Below, one piece after another: positions 18,531 through 27,029 of a stretch of 64,000 bases of DNA (the first letter of the stretch is position 1; the number at the start of each line of letters is the position of its first letter). The notes below the pieces were generated by a model. It was not told the origin of the DNA, made no database searches, and saw only the letters and a program-made list of their open reading frames with translations. The stretch covers positions 62,001-126,000 of the forward strand of contig NZ_JACIJK010000008.1 in assembly GCF_014199305.1 (NCBI RefSeq), written 5' to 3'. This DNA comes from Sphingomonas aerophila. GTDB lineage: Bacteria; Pseudomonadota; Alphaproteobacteria; Sphingomonadales; Sphingomonadaceae. A program made the translations under genes and the position numbers.

Positions 18531-19328
18531 ATGTTGATCAAGAGACTGGCAGCGGCAGCCTTGGCGCTGGGTGCTGCCCTAGGTGTTGCCGGCTGTGCCG
18601 ACGGCTATGGCTATGGCGGGCTGTCTGCGGGCTACAGCGGGGGCGGCTATTACGGCGACAGCTACTATGACGGCGATGGTTATGGCGACCCGTATGGATA
18701 CGGGTACGGCTATGGCGGCTCGCCGGCCTATTTCGGCTGGTACAATGACTACTATTACCCGGGCACCGGTCTTTACGTGTATGACCGCAACCGCCGCCCA
18801 TTCCGCTGGAACGACACTCAGCGTCGATATTGGGAAGGTCGCCGCGGATCCTATGCCGGACGAGACGGTATTCGGAACAATTGGAACGGCTTCAGCAATC
18901 GGCCCGGGCGCGGTAATCGCGGCTATGCCTATCGCGGAAACGGCAACGGCACTGGCCCAGAGGGACTGGTTCCGCCTCAAAATGGGCAGTCCTATGGCGA
19001 CCGCGGCTTTGCCGGGCGCAATGGGCAGAGCTATCGTCAGCGCGGTCCGAACGGTTTCGACGGGCGCGGCACTGGCGTAACCGCCCAACCCAATGCCGGT
19101 GGCGTTCAGCCGCAGGGCGGTGCGGTAGCCCCTGGCACGCGTAGCTGGGACGGCAATCGTGCGTATCGTGGCGGCAACGGTGGCTGGCGAGGAGGTGGCG
19201 CGACGGCGCAGCCGAACACCGGCGCGGCTCAGCCACAGGCTGGCACGAGCGGTGGGCGAAACTGGGGTGGTAACCGCGGCTATCGCGGCGGCGGCGGCAA
19301 TGGGGGCGGCTGGCGCGGGCGTCGTTGA
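18531..19328 (+). CDS. Gly/Tyr-rich, then Arg/Gly/Asn-rich putative lipoprotein
   Basis: A 265-residue low-complexity protein. The signal peptide ends in a lipobox (GVAGC, Cys near residue 22). Residues 24-70 are dominated by Gly and Tyr (GYGYGG-type repeats). A short ordered-looking piece follows (AYFGWYNDYYYPGTGLYVYDR), then a Gly/Arg/Asn/Gln-rich tail with repeats of the PQxG and WxGNRxYRGG type. Similar proteins are common in sphingomonads, usually unannotated. The composition suggests a surface-exposed or matrix-associated lipoprotein, but that is inference only. Confidence 0.75.
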   Translation: MLIKRLAAAALALGAALGVAGCADGYGYGGLSAGYSGGGYYGDSYYDGDGYGDPYGYGYGYGGSPAYFGWYNDYYYPGTGLYVYDRNRRPFRWNDTQRRYWEGRRGSYAGRDGIRNNWNGFSNRPGRGNRGYAYRGNGNGTGPEGLVPPQNGQSYGDRGFAGRNGQSYRQRGPNGFDGRGTGVTAQPNAGGVQPQGGAVAPGTRSWDGNRAYRGGNGGWRGGGATAQPNTGAAQPQAGTSGGRNWGGNRGYRGGGGNGGGWRGRR

Positions 19329-19403
19329 GACAAGTGGCGACGGTCGGGCGGTCCTGGGTAAGGGCGGCTCGGCCGGGCTGCCGAATAGTACACTTGCGTT
19401 GGT

Positions 19404-19853
19404 CTAACCTGCCGGCCTGGTCGCGATCATGGCGTTGCTGACGAAGGTGGTGACGGCCACATCATCCTGATTGAACACGGTCATCCGGCTCTTGACCAAC
19501 CCCATCTCAGGCCGGCTTGCGGAGGGGCGGGCGGCCAGCACTTCCGTTTCGCAACGCAGCATATCGCCCGGGTGAACGGGGCGCTGCCAGCGCAACTCGT
19601 CCAGCCCTGGGGAGCCCAGGCTCGCCTGCTCGAACGCCTTCATATGCTCGACCAGCATCGCCATCGCCATTGCGCAGACATGCCAGCCGCTCGCCGCCAA
19701 TCGGCCGAAGTGCGTCGCAGCCGCTGCCTCATCGGACAGGTGAAAGGGTTGCGGGTCATATTTTCGGGCAAAGTCGAGAACCTCTTCTCGCGTCACCGGG
19801 TAGGAGCCGAAACTGTGCTTCTCGCCGACGGCGATATCCTCGAAGAATCGCAT
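19404..19853 (-). CDS. MaoC family dehydratase
   Basis: A 149-residue hot-dog-fold protein. The R-hydratase motif is visible (FARKYDPQPFHLSDEAA, about residues 29-45, followed by THFGRLAASGWH), containing the Asp and His expected for hydration of 2-enoyl-CoA. The natural substrate is not determinable. The ATG shares a base with the stop of the upstream phosphodiesterase gene (TAATG), an odd functional pairing. Confidence 0.88.
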   Translation of the reverse strand: MRFFEDIAVGEKHSFGSYPVTREEVLDFARKYDPQPFHLSDEAAAATHFGRLAASGWHVCAMAMAMLVEHMKAFEQASLGSPGLDELRWQRPVHPGDMLRCETEVLAARPSASRPEMGLVKSRMTVFNQDDVAVTTFVSNAMIATRPAG

Positions 19854-21151
19854 TAGCTCGCCCCGTTTCCGATCAGCACGGTGTGGAACGGGGCATCGTC
19901 ACCGTCCAGCCCCGAGCCGGCCGGGATGCCTAGCAAGTGGCGAAGCAACGGCGCGATGTCGGTGTTCGGAAAGGAGGGTAGGACGCGCGGACCGCGGAAG
20001 GCCGGACCGTGCGCGATGAACAAGGCGCGCATCTCGGGCGCCTGGTTGTCATATCCATGATTGCCGCCGACCTTGGTCCTGGTCGGGGCAGTCTTGACCA
20101 CCTCCCAGCCGACATCCGCCAGACAAAGGTAGGGCGGGACGCGCGGGTGGGTGCCGAAGCGGAAGCGCACAGGGATGTCTCGCTTGGGCCAGCACTGCAT
20201 GTGCGGGTGCGGACGAAGCAGCGCCGCTTCCAGTTTCCGCTCACGCCCCGGCTGGGCGAAGATGGAGGCATAAGGGCCGGTTTCGAGGACGCGGTAGTCG
20301 GACGGGTTCGCAATCTGATCCAGGGGGATCGTCCGCGCGCTTGAGGTTGCGGCCATGCCGTGATCGGCGACAATCACCAGGTTTGCTGGCTGATTCAGCT
20401 CTTCCAGGCCCGCCATGAGCCGGCCGACAGCCGCGTCCACCTCCGCCAGCGCTGGACGCATTTGCGGCGCGTCGGGACCAAAGTCATGGCCGGCGTGATC
20501 CACGCTCTCGAAATAGAGTGTGACAAAGCGGGGGCGGAAAGCTGCGGGCCGGCGCAACCAGTCAATCACGGCGTCGGTCCGCTGGTTGCTGGTGATCGCG
20601 CCGCCATACTCGTTCCAGTCGGCCGGCCGCTCGCCACCAATCGTGGTGTCGTCGCCGCGTTCGCGAATGCCGCCCAACCCGACATTCGCGCCGGGCCAGA
20701 ACTCCGTCGCGGTATGCTGCCCCGCCTTTTGCGCAGTGACCCAGATCGGTTCGGCTGCTGACCACCAGAACGGGTCGTCGGTCGCCATGGTGAACTTCTC
20801 GCCGGGGCGGGCCGGGTCTTCCATTGAGTTGCCGACGATGCCGTGATGGTCCGGCACAAGCCCGGTCACGAGCGTCCAATGGTTCGGAAAGGTCTTGGAC
20901 GGAAACGACGGAGCCATCGAGGCGCTGACCCCCTCGGTCGCCAATCGGGACAGCACCGGCGTTGCTCCGCGCTGCAGGTAATCGGGGCGGAAGCCGTCGA
21001 TGGAGACAAGGATCGTGACCGGCTGGCGCTGCTCAGCCGGCGCAGGCCCGGCCTGGGTCACGGGTGATAACGCGGGTGGCGTGTTGGGCAGGGCGGAACA
21101 CGCGCCCACAAGCAACGCAGTGCCTGCTGCCAACAACCGCCGTGCCGCCAT
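19853..21151 (-). CDS. Ectonucleotide pyrophosphatase/phosphodiesterase family lipoprotein
   Basis: A 432-residue alkaline-phosphatase-superfamily enzyme with a lipoprotein signal (LLVGACSAL). Metal-site motifs are VSIDGFRPDYLQRG (first Asp), the nucleophile Thr in PSFPSKTFPNHWTL, and ESVDHAGHDFGPD, VIVADHGMAA and NHGYDN. The nearest characterised family is NPP, which cleaves nucleotide or lipid phosphodiesters. The ATG at 21151 has gaggg upstream; the frame extends to 21202. Translationally coupled to the MaoC gene. Confidence 0.9.
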   Translation of the reverse strand: MAARRLLAAGTALLVGACSALPNTPPALSPVTQAGPAPAEQRQPVTILVSIDGFRPDYLQRGATPVLSRLATEGVSASMAPSFPSKTFPNHWTLVTGLVPDHHGIVGNSMEDPARPGEKFTMATDDPFWWSAAEPIWVTAQKAGQHTATEFWPGANVGLGGIRERGDDTTIGGERPADWNEYGGAITSNQRTDAVIDWLRRPAAFRPRFVTLYFESVDHAGHDFGPDAPQMRPALAEVDAAVGRLMAGLEELNQPANLVIVADHGMAATSSARTIPLDQIANPSDYRVLETGPYASIFAQPGRERKLEAALLRPHPHMQCWPKRDIPVRFRFGTHPRVPPYLCLADVGWEVVKTAPTRTKVGGNHGYDNQAPEMRALFIAHGPAFRGPRVLPSFPNTDIAPLLRHLLGIPAGSGLDGDDAPFHTVLIGNGAS

Positions 21152-21226
21152 GTACTTACCCTCGCCCAGTCGCCTGCGATGCCGAACGCGATGCCACGTC
21201 AAAAGCCGCCATGGCCGGCAATTATG

Positions 21227-22327
21227 TCAGACGTTGAAGCGGAACAGCAGCACGTCGCCGTCATGGACGACGTATTCCTTGCCCTCCTGGCGCAGCTTCC
21301 CGGCCTCTCGCGCGCCGGCTTCGCCGCCAAGCGCGACATAGTCGTCAAAGGCGATCGTTTCCGCGCGAATGAAGCCGCGCTCGAAATCCGAGTGGATCGC
21401 GCCTGCAGCCTGGGGTGCCTTGCTGCCCGCAGGAATGGTCCAGGCACGCGCCTCCTTGGGGCCGACGGTGAAGAAGGTGAGGAGGTGGAGCAGCTTGTAC
21501 CCCGCGCGGATCACGCGGGCGAGGCCGGTCTCCTTCAGCCCGAGCTCAGCCAGGAACTCGCCGCGATCTTCCGGCGCCATAGTGGCAATTTCCGCCTCGA
21601 TAGCGGCGGACACGACCACGGCCTCGGCACCTTCGGACGCCGCCTTTTCGAACACGCGTGCGGAGTGGGCGTTACCCGTCGCGGCATTCGCCTCCTCCAC
21701 GTTGCAGACGTAGAGGATCGGCTTGGCAGTCAGCAGCTGCGCCTGGGCGAGGTGGCGTTCTTCATCGGCGTCCTTCGCCTCGGTCAGGCGAGCAGGCTTT
21801 CCCTCGCGCAACAGATCCAGCGCGCGGGCGAGAACGGTGGCAGCGCTCTTCGCCTCCTTGTCGCCCTGCTGACCCTTCTTGATGAGGTTGGGGACACGCT
21901 TCTCAAGGCTGTCGAGATCGGCGAGCATCAGCTCGGTTTCTACAGTCTCGGCGTCCGCGATCGGGTCCACCTTACCCTCTACATGGGTGACGTCGCCATC
22001 CTCGAAGCAGCGCAACACATGCACCACCGCGTCCACTTCCCGGATGTTGCCCAGGAACTGGTTGCCGAGCCCTTCGCCCTTGGACGCCCCGCGAACCAGA
22101 CCGGCGATGTCGACAAAGGCGAGCTGCGTTTCGATCACCTTGGCCGAGTTCCCAATCTGGGCCAGCTTTTCCAGCCGGGGGTCAGGGACCGCGACGTTGC
22201 CGACGTTCGGCTCGATCGTGCAGAACGGATAGTTCGCGGCCTGTGCCGCGGCGGTCTCCGTCAGCGCGTTGAAAAGGGTGGACTTGCCCACATTGGGCAG
22301 GCCCACGATGCCGCAGCGGAAACCCAT
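21227..22327 (-). CDS. ychF: Ribosome-associated Obg-family ATPase YchF
   Basis: A 366-residue P-loop NTPase of the YchF/OLA1 group, which prefers ATP over GTP and binds ribosomes. It begins [22 protein letters not shown] (Walker A), followed by [12 protein letters not shown] (switch I) and [22 protein letters not shown] (switch II). The TGS domain occupies the last 90 residues. The ATG at 22327 fits the family length exactly; the frame reads further upstream without meaning. Confidence 0.95.
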   Translation of the reverse strand: MGFRCGIVGLPNVGKSTLFNALTETAAAQAANYPFCTIEPNVGNVAVPDPRLEKLAQIGNSAKVIETQLAFVDIAGLVRGASKGEGLGNQFLGNIREVDAVVHVLRCFEDGDVTHVEGKVDPIADAETVETELMLADLDSLEKRVPNLIKKGQQGDKEAKSAATVLARALDLLREGKPARLTEAKDADEERHLAQAQLLTAKPILYVCNVEEANAATGNAHSARVFEKAASEGAEAVVVSAAIEAEIATMAPEDRGEFLAELGLKETGLARVIRAGYKLLHLLTFFTVGPKEARAWTIPAGSKAPQAAGAIHSDFERGFIRAETIAFDDYVALGGEAGAREAGKLRQEGKEYVVHDGDVLLFRFNV

Positions 22328-22479
22328 AACGATGCCTTGCGAGAGATTGCGAAAGCGGCGTCCATAGTCATGCATGGGCGCAATGGCCAGCATGGGTATG
22401 AGCCCGACACCGTCGGGCGTCGTTCGGCCACGTTTCGACGCTCGATCCCGCGTGACTTGGTGACGAGTTTGAAGGAATA

Positions 22480-22519
22480 TGGTCCCATCATGACCAAGTG
22501 CCCGCGATTCAGGGCACTT
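22480..22519 (+). promoter_or_regulatory. Two adjacent stem-loops upstream of a secreted-protein gene
   Basis: A 5-base-pair hairpin (tggtc/gacca, 22480-22496) touches a perfect 8-base-pair hairpin (aagtgccc/gggcactt, 22496-22519), which ends 10 bases before the GTG start at 22530. There is no T-run, so a leader or operator structure is more likely than a terminator. Confidence 0.4.
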
Positions 22520-22529
22520 AGCGAACGGG

Positions 22530-23087
22530 GTGACTGTGCGGAGCAGATGCGCATGCGTGGTGGTTGGACTGTTTGCAGCCTCGCCCGCGCTTGCCGATGG
22601 TCCCGTGTCCACGCGAACTCTTCATCTGACCCAGCCAGTCAGCATTCCGATCAGGGCCGATTTCCGCCTTCGGGTCGCGGTGCCGGCGAGCGAGCCCAAT
22701 TGGCGCATGATTGGACCGGATCCGCTGGCGCGCCGCAGCGCGAGCGGGGCGTTGATCGACTTTTTTCCGTTTGACGACCGCTTTCACCTGTCTGCGGGCG
22801 GGCGACTGCTGAGCCGCTCGTTTGCGCGATCGACAGACCCGGCGAGCCTTCAGCTGTTGCCTGCCATGCGGACGGGCTCCGCTCGTGCAGGCCGGCGGTT
22901 CAGCCCGGCGATGCTGATGGGGTATAGCGAGACGCGCCCCAACGGCCTGGCTTTGGGGCTGGATGCGGGTGTGCTGGTGGGGCAGACCGATCCCAGCCCC
23001 GACTTTCGGATTAGGGGCGGCGACCGCCCCCGCGCTCCGCGGGGCGTGAACGGCCTTGCCCGGATGACGGTGCGCTACCCATTCTGA
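22530..23087 (+). CDS. Secreted protein of unknown function
   Basis: A 185-residue protein starting at GTG with a signal peptide (CACVVVGLFAASPALA). The mature part has alternating patterns (FHLSAGGRLLSRSF, GLALGLDAGVLVGQ, ending in ARMTVRYPF). A C-terminal Phe after a beta-like strand is typical of outer membrane beta-barrel proteins, so a small outer-membrane or surface protein is plausible. No family recognised. It abuts the convergent oxygenase gene directly. Confidence 0.65.
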   Translation: MTVRSRCACVVVGLFAASPALADGPVSTRTLHLTQPVSIPIRADFRLRVAVPASEPNWRMIGPDPLARRSASGALIDFFPFDDRFHLSAGGRLLSRSFARSTDPASLQLLPAMRTGSARAGRRFSPAMLMGYSETRPNGLALGLDAGVLVGQTDPSPDFRIRGGDRPRAPRGVNGLARMTVRYPF

Positions 23088-23675
23088 TCACCAGCGATAG
23101 TTGAAGCTGATGCTGATCCGTTCGCCCTTGGCAGCGTTTGCGACAACCTCATGCCGAAGCCAGCTTTCCCAAAGAAAGACGCTGCCGGGCGAAGGCTCGG
23201 CGTAGACGAAGCTCGGCTCAGAGCGCGGCGGGGCTGCCATCAACATGGGCAGCCGCGGGTCCTCCAGCTTCAACGCGCCCGCGCCGGGCGGCACGGCGAT
23301 GTACACGGTGCCGGAGACTACGCTGTGTGGGTGGATGTGACCCGAATGCGCGCCGCCGGGCTTGAGAACGTTGACCCACAGGCTGTCGAGCTTCAGCCTC
23401 CGCCCGCCAAGTTGAAACCCGCAAGCCTCGGCAAAGCGGGCGACGTGGCGGTCCAGCTGGCGTTTCAGGTCAGCAAAGGCCGGGTCCCGATGCGGCAGGT
23501 CGTTGAGCGACGCGTAGGAGGTGTAGCCGCGATAGCCATGCTCTCGCGACCAGCGTACGCCTGCTCGATCCTCCTGCGCGAGGTCGCGGCACGCTTCCTC
23601 CAGCTCCGCGACCAGGGCGTCGTTGGCGAGCGTATCCTCGTAGAACAGGGTCGGGAACAGCGAACGGGTGCTCAT
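23088..23675 (-). CDS. TIGR02466-type putative 2OG-Fe(II) oxygenase
   Basis: A 195-residue protein starting SLFPTLFYEDTL. The core matches the TIGR02466 group of putative 2-oxoglutarate/Fe(II) oxygenases: NVLKPGGAHSGHIHPHSVVSGTVY with H113/H115, then PSPGSVFLWESWLRHEV with H175 and R187 near the end as likely 2OG contact. The substrate is unknown. Its ATG overlaps the stop of pth by four bases (ATGA), so it is translationally coupled to a translation-quality gene. Confidence 0.85.
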   Translation of the reverse strand: MSTRSLFPTLFYEDTLANDALVAELEEACRDLAQEDRAGVRWSREHGYRGYTSYASLNDLPHRDPAFADLKRQLDRHVARFAEACGFQLGGRRLKLDSLWVNVLKPGGAHSGHIHPHSVVSGTVYIAVPPGAGALKLEDPRLPMLMAAPPRSEPSFVYAEPSPGSVFLWESWLRHEVVANAAKGERISISFNYRW

Positions 23676-24241
23676 GCGCCAAGCCTCGATGCGACATCAT
23701 TCATGAACCGAACATCGTCGCCCGTGGCCAGCCACGATGCCTCGCCCGCCACCGCTCCGAGCATGTCGGCGAGCGGGTCCAGTTCCGCCTTGGCATAATT
23801 GCCGAGCACATAGCCGGTGACGCGATCCTTGTGGCCGGGATGGCCGATGCCCAGGCGTACGCGGCGGTAATCCTGCCCCAGATGCTGGTCGATCGAGCGC
23901 AGCCCGTTATGCCCCGCCGCACCGCCGCCGGTCTTTACCTTGACCCGAAAGGGGGCGAGATCGAGCTCGTCGTGGAAAACAGTTAGGGCTTCTGTGCCGA
24001 GCTTGAAGAAGCGCAGCGCCGCGCCGACTGCCTGGCCCGAATCGTTCATGAACGTCGCGGGCTTGAGCAGCAGGACCTTGGCGGTGCCGATGCGCCCTTC
24101 CTGGGTCCAGCCGGTGAACTGCTTCTTGATCGGGCCGAAGTCATGCACTTCGGCGATCGCATCCACCGCCATGAACCCGACATTGTGCCGGTGCATCGCA
24201 TATTGCGGGCCAGGGTTGCCCAGGCCGACCCAGATCTGCAC
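23672..24241 (-). CDS. pth: Peptidyl-tRNA hydrolase
   Basis: A 189-residue enzyme that releases peptides from prematurely dropped peptidyl-tRNAs. The N-terminus IWVGLGNPGPQYAMHRHNVGFM contains the conserved Asn and catalytic His. Further family motifs are PATFMNDSGQAV, VFHDELDL and GGGAAGHNGLRSI. Start is the GTG at 24241 giving the usual MQIWVGLGNPG; the upstream in-frame ATG would add ten unlikely residues. rplY lies upstream with a terminator between. Confidence 0.95.
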   Translation of the reverse strand: MQIWVGLGNPGPQYAMHRHNVGFMAVDAIAEVHDFGPIKKQFTGWTQEGRIGTAKVLLLKPATFMNDSGQAVGAALRFFKLGTEALTVFHDELDLAPFRVKVKTGGGAAGHNGLRSIDQHLGQDYRRVRLGIGHPGHKDRVTGYVLGNYAKAELDPLADMLGAVAGEASWLATGDDVRFMNDVASRLGA

Positions 24242-24303
24242 TGAACTGCCTTTCAATCGACCATCAACCAAGCCTCATTGGGCAACGTGTTGGTCCGTGA
24301 AGC

Positions 24304-24336
24304 AAAAAGGGCAGGGGACGTCGCCGCCACCTGCCC
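24304..24336 (-). terminator. Rho-independent terminator of rplY
   Basis: On the minus strand, gggcagg pairs with cctgccc across a 14-base loop and is followed by ttttt, 25 bases after the rplY stop. Pth may still be reached by read-through. Confidence 0.7.
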
Positions 24337-24360
24337 CCGATTGCTCCGCGCAACGATGTG

Positions 24361-24960
24361 TTACGTGGCCGGCGTCTCTTCAACCGCGCCATCCGAGCTG
24401 CGCAGCGCCGACGGCGCCACGATCGTCGCGATGGTGTAATCGCGATCGGTGATCGCGCTGGTCACGCCTTCAGGCAGCGTCACGGCCGAGATGTGGAGCG
24501 AGTCGCCCACGTCCAGGCCGGCGAGCGACACGTTGATCTCGCTGGGGATCTCGGCGGCGTCGGCGATCAGCTCCAGCTCGTGGCGGACGATGTTGAGCAC
24601 GCCGCCCTTCTTCAGGCCGACCGACTCTTCCTCGTTCGTGAACACGACCGGCACCGCCACGGTGACGGCGGTGTGCTCACCGATGCGCAGGAAGTCGGCG
24701 TGAACAGGACGGTCCGTGACCGGGTCGAACGCGACATCCTTGGGCAGGGTGCGCGTGCCGTTCACCATGACGACCGAGTTGAAGAAGTGGCCGGTGTGCA
24801 GCGCGCGCGACAGCTCCTTTTCCTCGAGGTGGACGGAAGTGGGCTCCTGCCCGGCTCCATAAATGACGGCGGGGACGCGGCCTTGACGACGCAGCGAACG
24901 GGAGGCTCCCTTGCCAACCCGATCACGCGTCTCGGCAGCGAGCGTAATGGTGTCGCTCAT
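24361..24960 (-). CDS. rplY: 50S ribosomal protein L25 (general stress protein Ctc form)
   Basis: A 199-residue long-form L25, binding 5S rRNA. The N-terminal L25 domain ([26 protein letters not shown]) is followed by the TL5/Ctc C-terminal beta domain ([29 protein letters not shown]). Start set at [10 protein letters not shown] (24960); an in-frame frame extends to 25017. Found next to pth, a pairing conserved in many bacteria. Confidence 0.95.
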   Translation of the reverse strand: MSDTITLAAETRDRVGKGASRSLRRQGRVPAVIYGAGQEPTSVHLEEKELSRALHTGHFFNSVVMVNGTRTLPKDVAFDPVTDRPVHADFLRIGEHTAVTVAVPVVFTNEEESVGLKKGGVLNIVRHELELIADAAEIPSEINVSLAGLDVGDSLHISAVTLPEGVTSAITDRDYTIATIVAPSALRSSDGAVEETPAT

Positions 24961-25096
24961 GCTGATGCTCCGAAACAAAGGGATATGTTCTTCCGCCACG
25001 CCTCCAGGGATGACCATGGACGGAAGCAGGCGCGCATAGCGGGGAGAGGCCGATTTGGCAACTCAGTCCGCTATCGCGAGATTGAGGTGCGGCAGG

Positions 25097-26020
25097 TCAG
25101 TAGGCGACCCGTTGCGCCTTGACCCCGTCCTTCAGCAACTGCGCCTGAACCGAGTCACCGCCCGCAAGATGACCGGCGCCAACCGCGATGAACACGGTGC
25201 CCGGTTGCTTCAGCCGGTTCTCGATCCATCCAGCCCAGCGCTTGTTGCGGTCGAGCAGCAGAGTCTTGGCGACCTCTGGCGAATCCTTCAGGCTGTCGTT
25301 CATTTCCTTGGCCAGCGCGTCCGGCTTGCCGGCTGCCCAGTCCGCGACCATGCTGCCCATGGTCTTGTCGAGCGTCGGCAGCTCGTCAACGGTGCTGGTG
25401 AGGAACTGCATCTGCGCGGTGTCTGACAGGCCGTCGAAATAGCCAAGCTGCTGTTCGGCGGTTTCCAGCCCGATCACGGGCTTGCCGGCCTGTTTCGCGG
25501 CCTCCGTTAGCACCTCCTCGGGGCCAGCGCTGGTGTCATATCCGAGGCGGCTGAGCGGTAGCACGGACAGGTTGGTCGCCGCGAGCCATGGACGCATGCG
25601 ATCAAAGGCGCCGGCTTGCAGGCCGAGTCCGGTCAGCGCCTGTGTGAACGCCTGACGCTTTGCCGCGGGCAACTGCTGCGTCAGCGTTGGCCCTGCGGTG
25701 GTCATCCCCTTTGCCATCACCAGCTTCTGCATGGCGGCCGGATCCGGCATCACCAGCTCCAGCACGACTTGGTCCGACTTATCGAAAGCGGCCTTCACGG
25801 CCTCGTCGAACCAGGTGAGGCCGGGTTTGAGCACATGGATGGTGCCGAAAAAGTAGATTGTCGTGTCCGGGTCCTTGACCACCCACAGCGCGGGATCGGC
25901 GTCGTTCGGATCGGGGGCCTTGGTCGCGACCGGCTGATCGGGCGTCGGCTGCTTCGCGCAGGCGGGCAGGGCAAGTAACAACGCGATCGCGGTGGCAGTC
26001 AGCTTCATGGGCGTGTTCAT
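25097..26020 (-). CDS. TraB/GumN family lipoprotein
   Basis: A 307-residue protein with a lipoprotein signal (LLLALPAC, Cys near residue 21). The body is TraB/GumN-like: YFFGTIHVLKPGLTWFDEAVKAAF (the GxxH motif), a mid-region Glu-rich helix and the end FIAVGAGHLAGGDSVQAQL (second GxxH). This fold is related to Tiki-type metalloproteases, with the two GxxH motifs as likely metal ligands. The ATG at 26020 follows aaaggtg. Divergent from glyQ. Confidence 0.85.
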   Translation of the reverse strand: MNTPMKLTATAIALLLALPACAKQPTPDQPVATKAPDPNDADPALWVVKDPDTTIYFFGTIHVLKPGLTWFDEAVKAAFDKSDQVVLELVMPDPAAMQKLVMAKGMTTAGPTLTQQLPAAKRQAFTQALTGLGLQAGAFDRMRPWLAATNLSVLPLSRLGYDTSAGPEEVLTEAAKQAGKPVIGLETAEQQLGYFDGLSDTAQMQFLTSTVDELPTLDKTMGSMVADWAAGKPDALAKEMNDSLKDSPEVAKTLLLDRNKRWAGWIENRLKQPGTVFIAVGAGHLAGGDSVQAQLLKDGVKAQRVAY

Positions 26021-26162
26021 GGGCACCTTTGGCGGGAGATGAAAGGCCGGCTGAGGGTTCTTGCCGGGAAAGCGTGACCAAATGCTAGCATGGGGGCGGC
26101 ACCCCGTCGGCACAGGGTTCCGCTTGCTTGACCGTCTTTGGCCCATCCGCCAAAGCCCCGCC

Positions 26163-27029
26163 GTGACCCAGCCTCTCTCGTTCCAGCGAATGATCCTGAC
26201 GCTTCATGACTATTGGAGCGATCGCGGGTGCCTGATCCTGCAGCCTTATGACATAGAGATGGGGGCGGGAACGTTCCACACCGCCACCACGCTGCGCGCG
26301 CTCGGCCCGGAGCGGTGGAATGCCGCTTTCGTGCAGCCTTGCCGGCGGCCGACCGACGGACGCTATGGCGAGAACCCCAATCGGCTGCAGCATTATTACC
26401 AGTATCAGGTGATCCTGAAGCCGAGCCCGCCCGACCTGCAGGACCTGTACCTCGGCAGCCTGGCCGCGATCGGCATCGACACCGGCCTGCACGACATCCG
26501 GTTCGTCGAAGATGACTGGGAAAGCCCGACGCTGGGCGCCTGGGGCCTTGGCTGGGAGGTTTGGTGCGACGGCATGGAGGTGACGCAGTTCACCTATTTC
26601 CAGCAGATGGGCGGTTTCGACATGAAGCCGGTCGCGGGCGAGCTGACCTATGGGCTCGAGCGGCTGGCCATGTACATCCAGAACAAGGACAGCGTGTACG
26701 ATCTGGCGTTCAACGACCAGGGCGTGACCTATGGCGAAGTGTTCCTGGAAAACGAGCGCCAGATGTCGAAGTGGAATTTTGAGATCGCCGATACCGAAAC
26801 GCTTTTCGACCAGTTCCGCAAGGCGGCGGCGGAGTGCGAGAACTGCCTGGCGGCCGACTTACCGATCCCCGCGTATGAACAGGCCATCAAGGCGAGTCAT
26901 ACGTTCAACCTGCTCCAGGCCAGGGGCGTGATCTCCGTGGCCGAGCGACAGGCTTACATCGGCCGCGTCCGCGACCTCGCGAAGGGTGCATGCGGAGCGT
27001 ATATGGCGAAGAACGGGTGGGCGGCGTGA
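26163..27029 (+). CDS. glyQ: Glycine-tRNA ligase alpha subunit
   Basis: A 288-residue catalytic subunit of the alpha2beta2 glycyl-tRNA synthetase. It contains [49 protein letters not shown] and [22 protein letters not shown], which form the aminoacylation site. Start is the GTG at 26163, giving the usual [18 protein letters not shown]; the frame also reads upstream to 26061 without family similarity. The stop shares one base with the glyS start. Confidence 0.95.
   Translation: MTQPLSFQRMILTLHDYWSDRGCLILQPYDIEMGAGTFHTATTLRALGPERWNAAFVQPCRRPTDGRYGENPNRLQHYYQYQVILKPSPPDLQDLYLGSLAAIGIDTGLHDIRFVEDDWESPTLGAWGLGWEVWCDGMEVTQFTYFQQMGGFDMKPVAGELTYGLERLAMYIQNKDSVYDLAFNDQGVTYGEVFLENERQMSKWNFEIADTETLFDQFRKAAAECENCLAADLPIPAYEQAIKASHTFNLLQARGVISVAERQAYIGRVRDLAKGACGAYMAKNGWAA

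Noticed and set aside
21179-22774. 531-codon plus-strand open frame
   Set aside because: Antisense to ychF, which has complete GTPase-family motifs.
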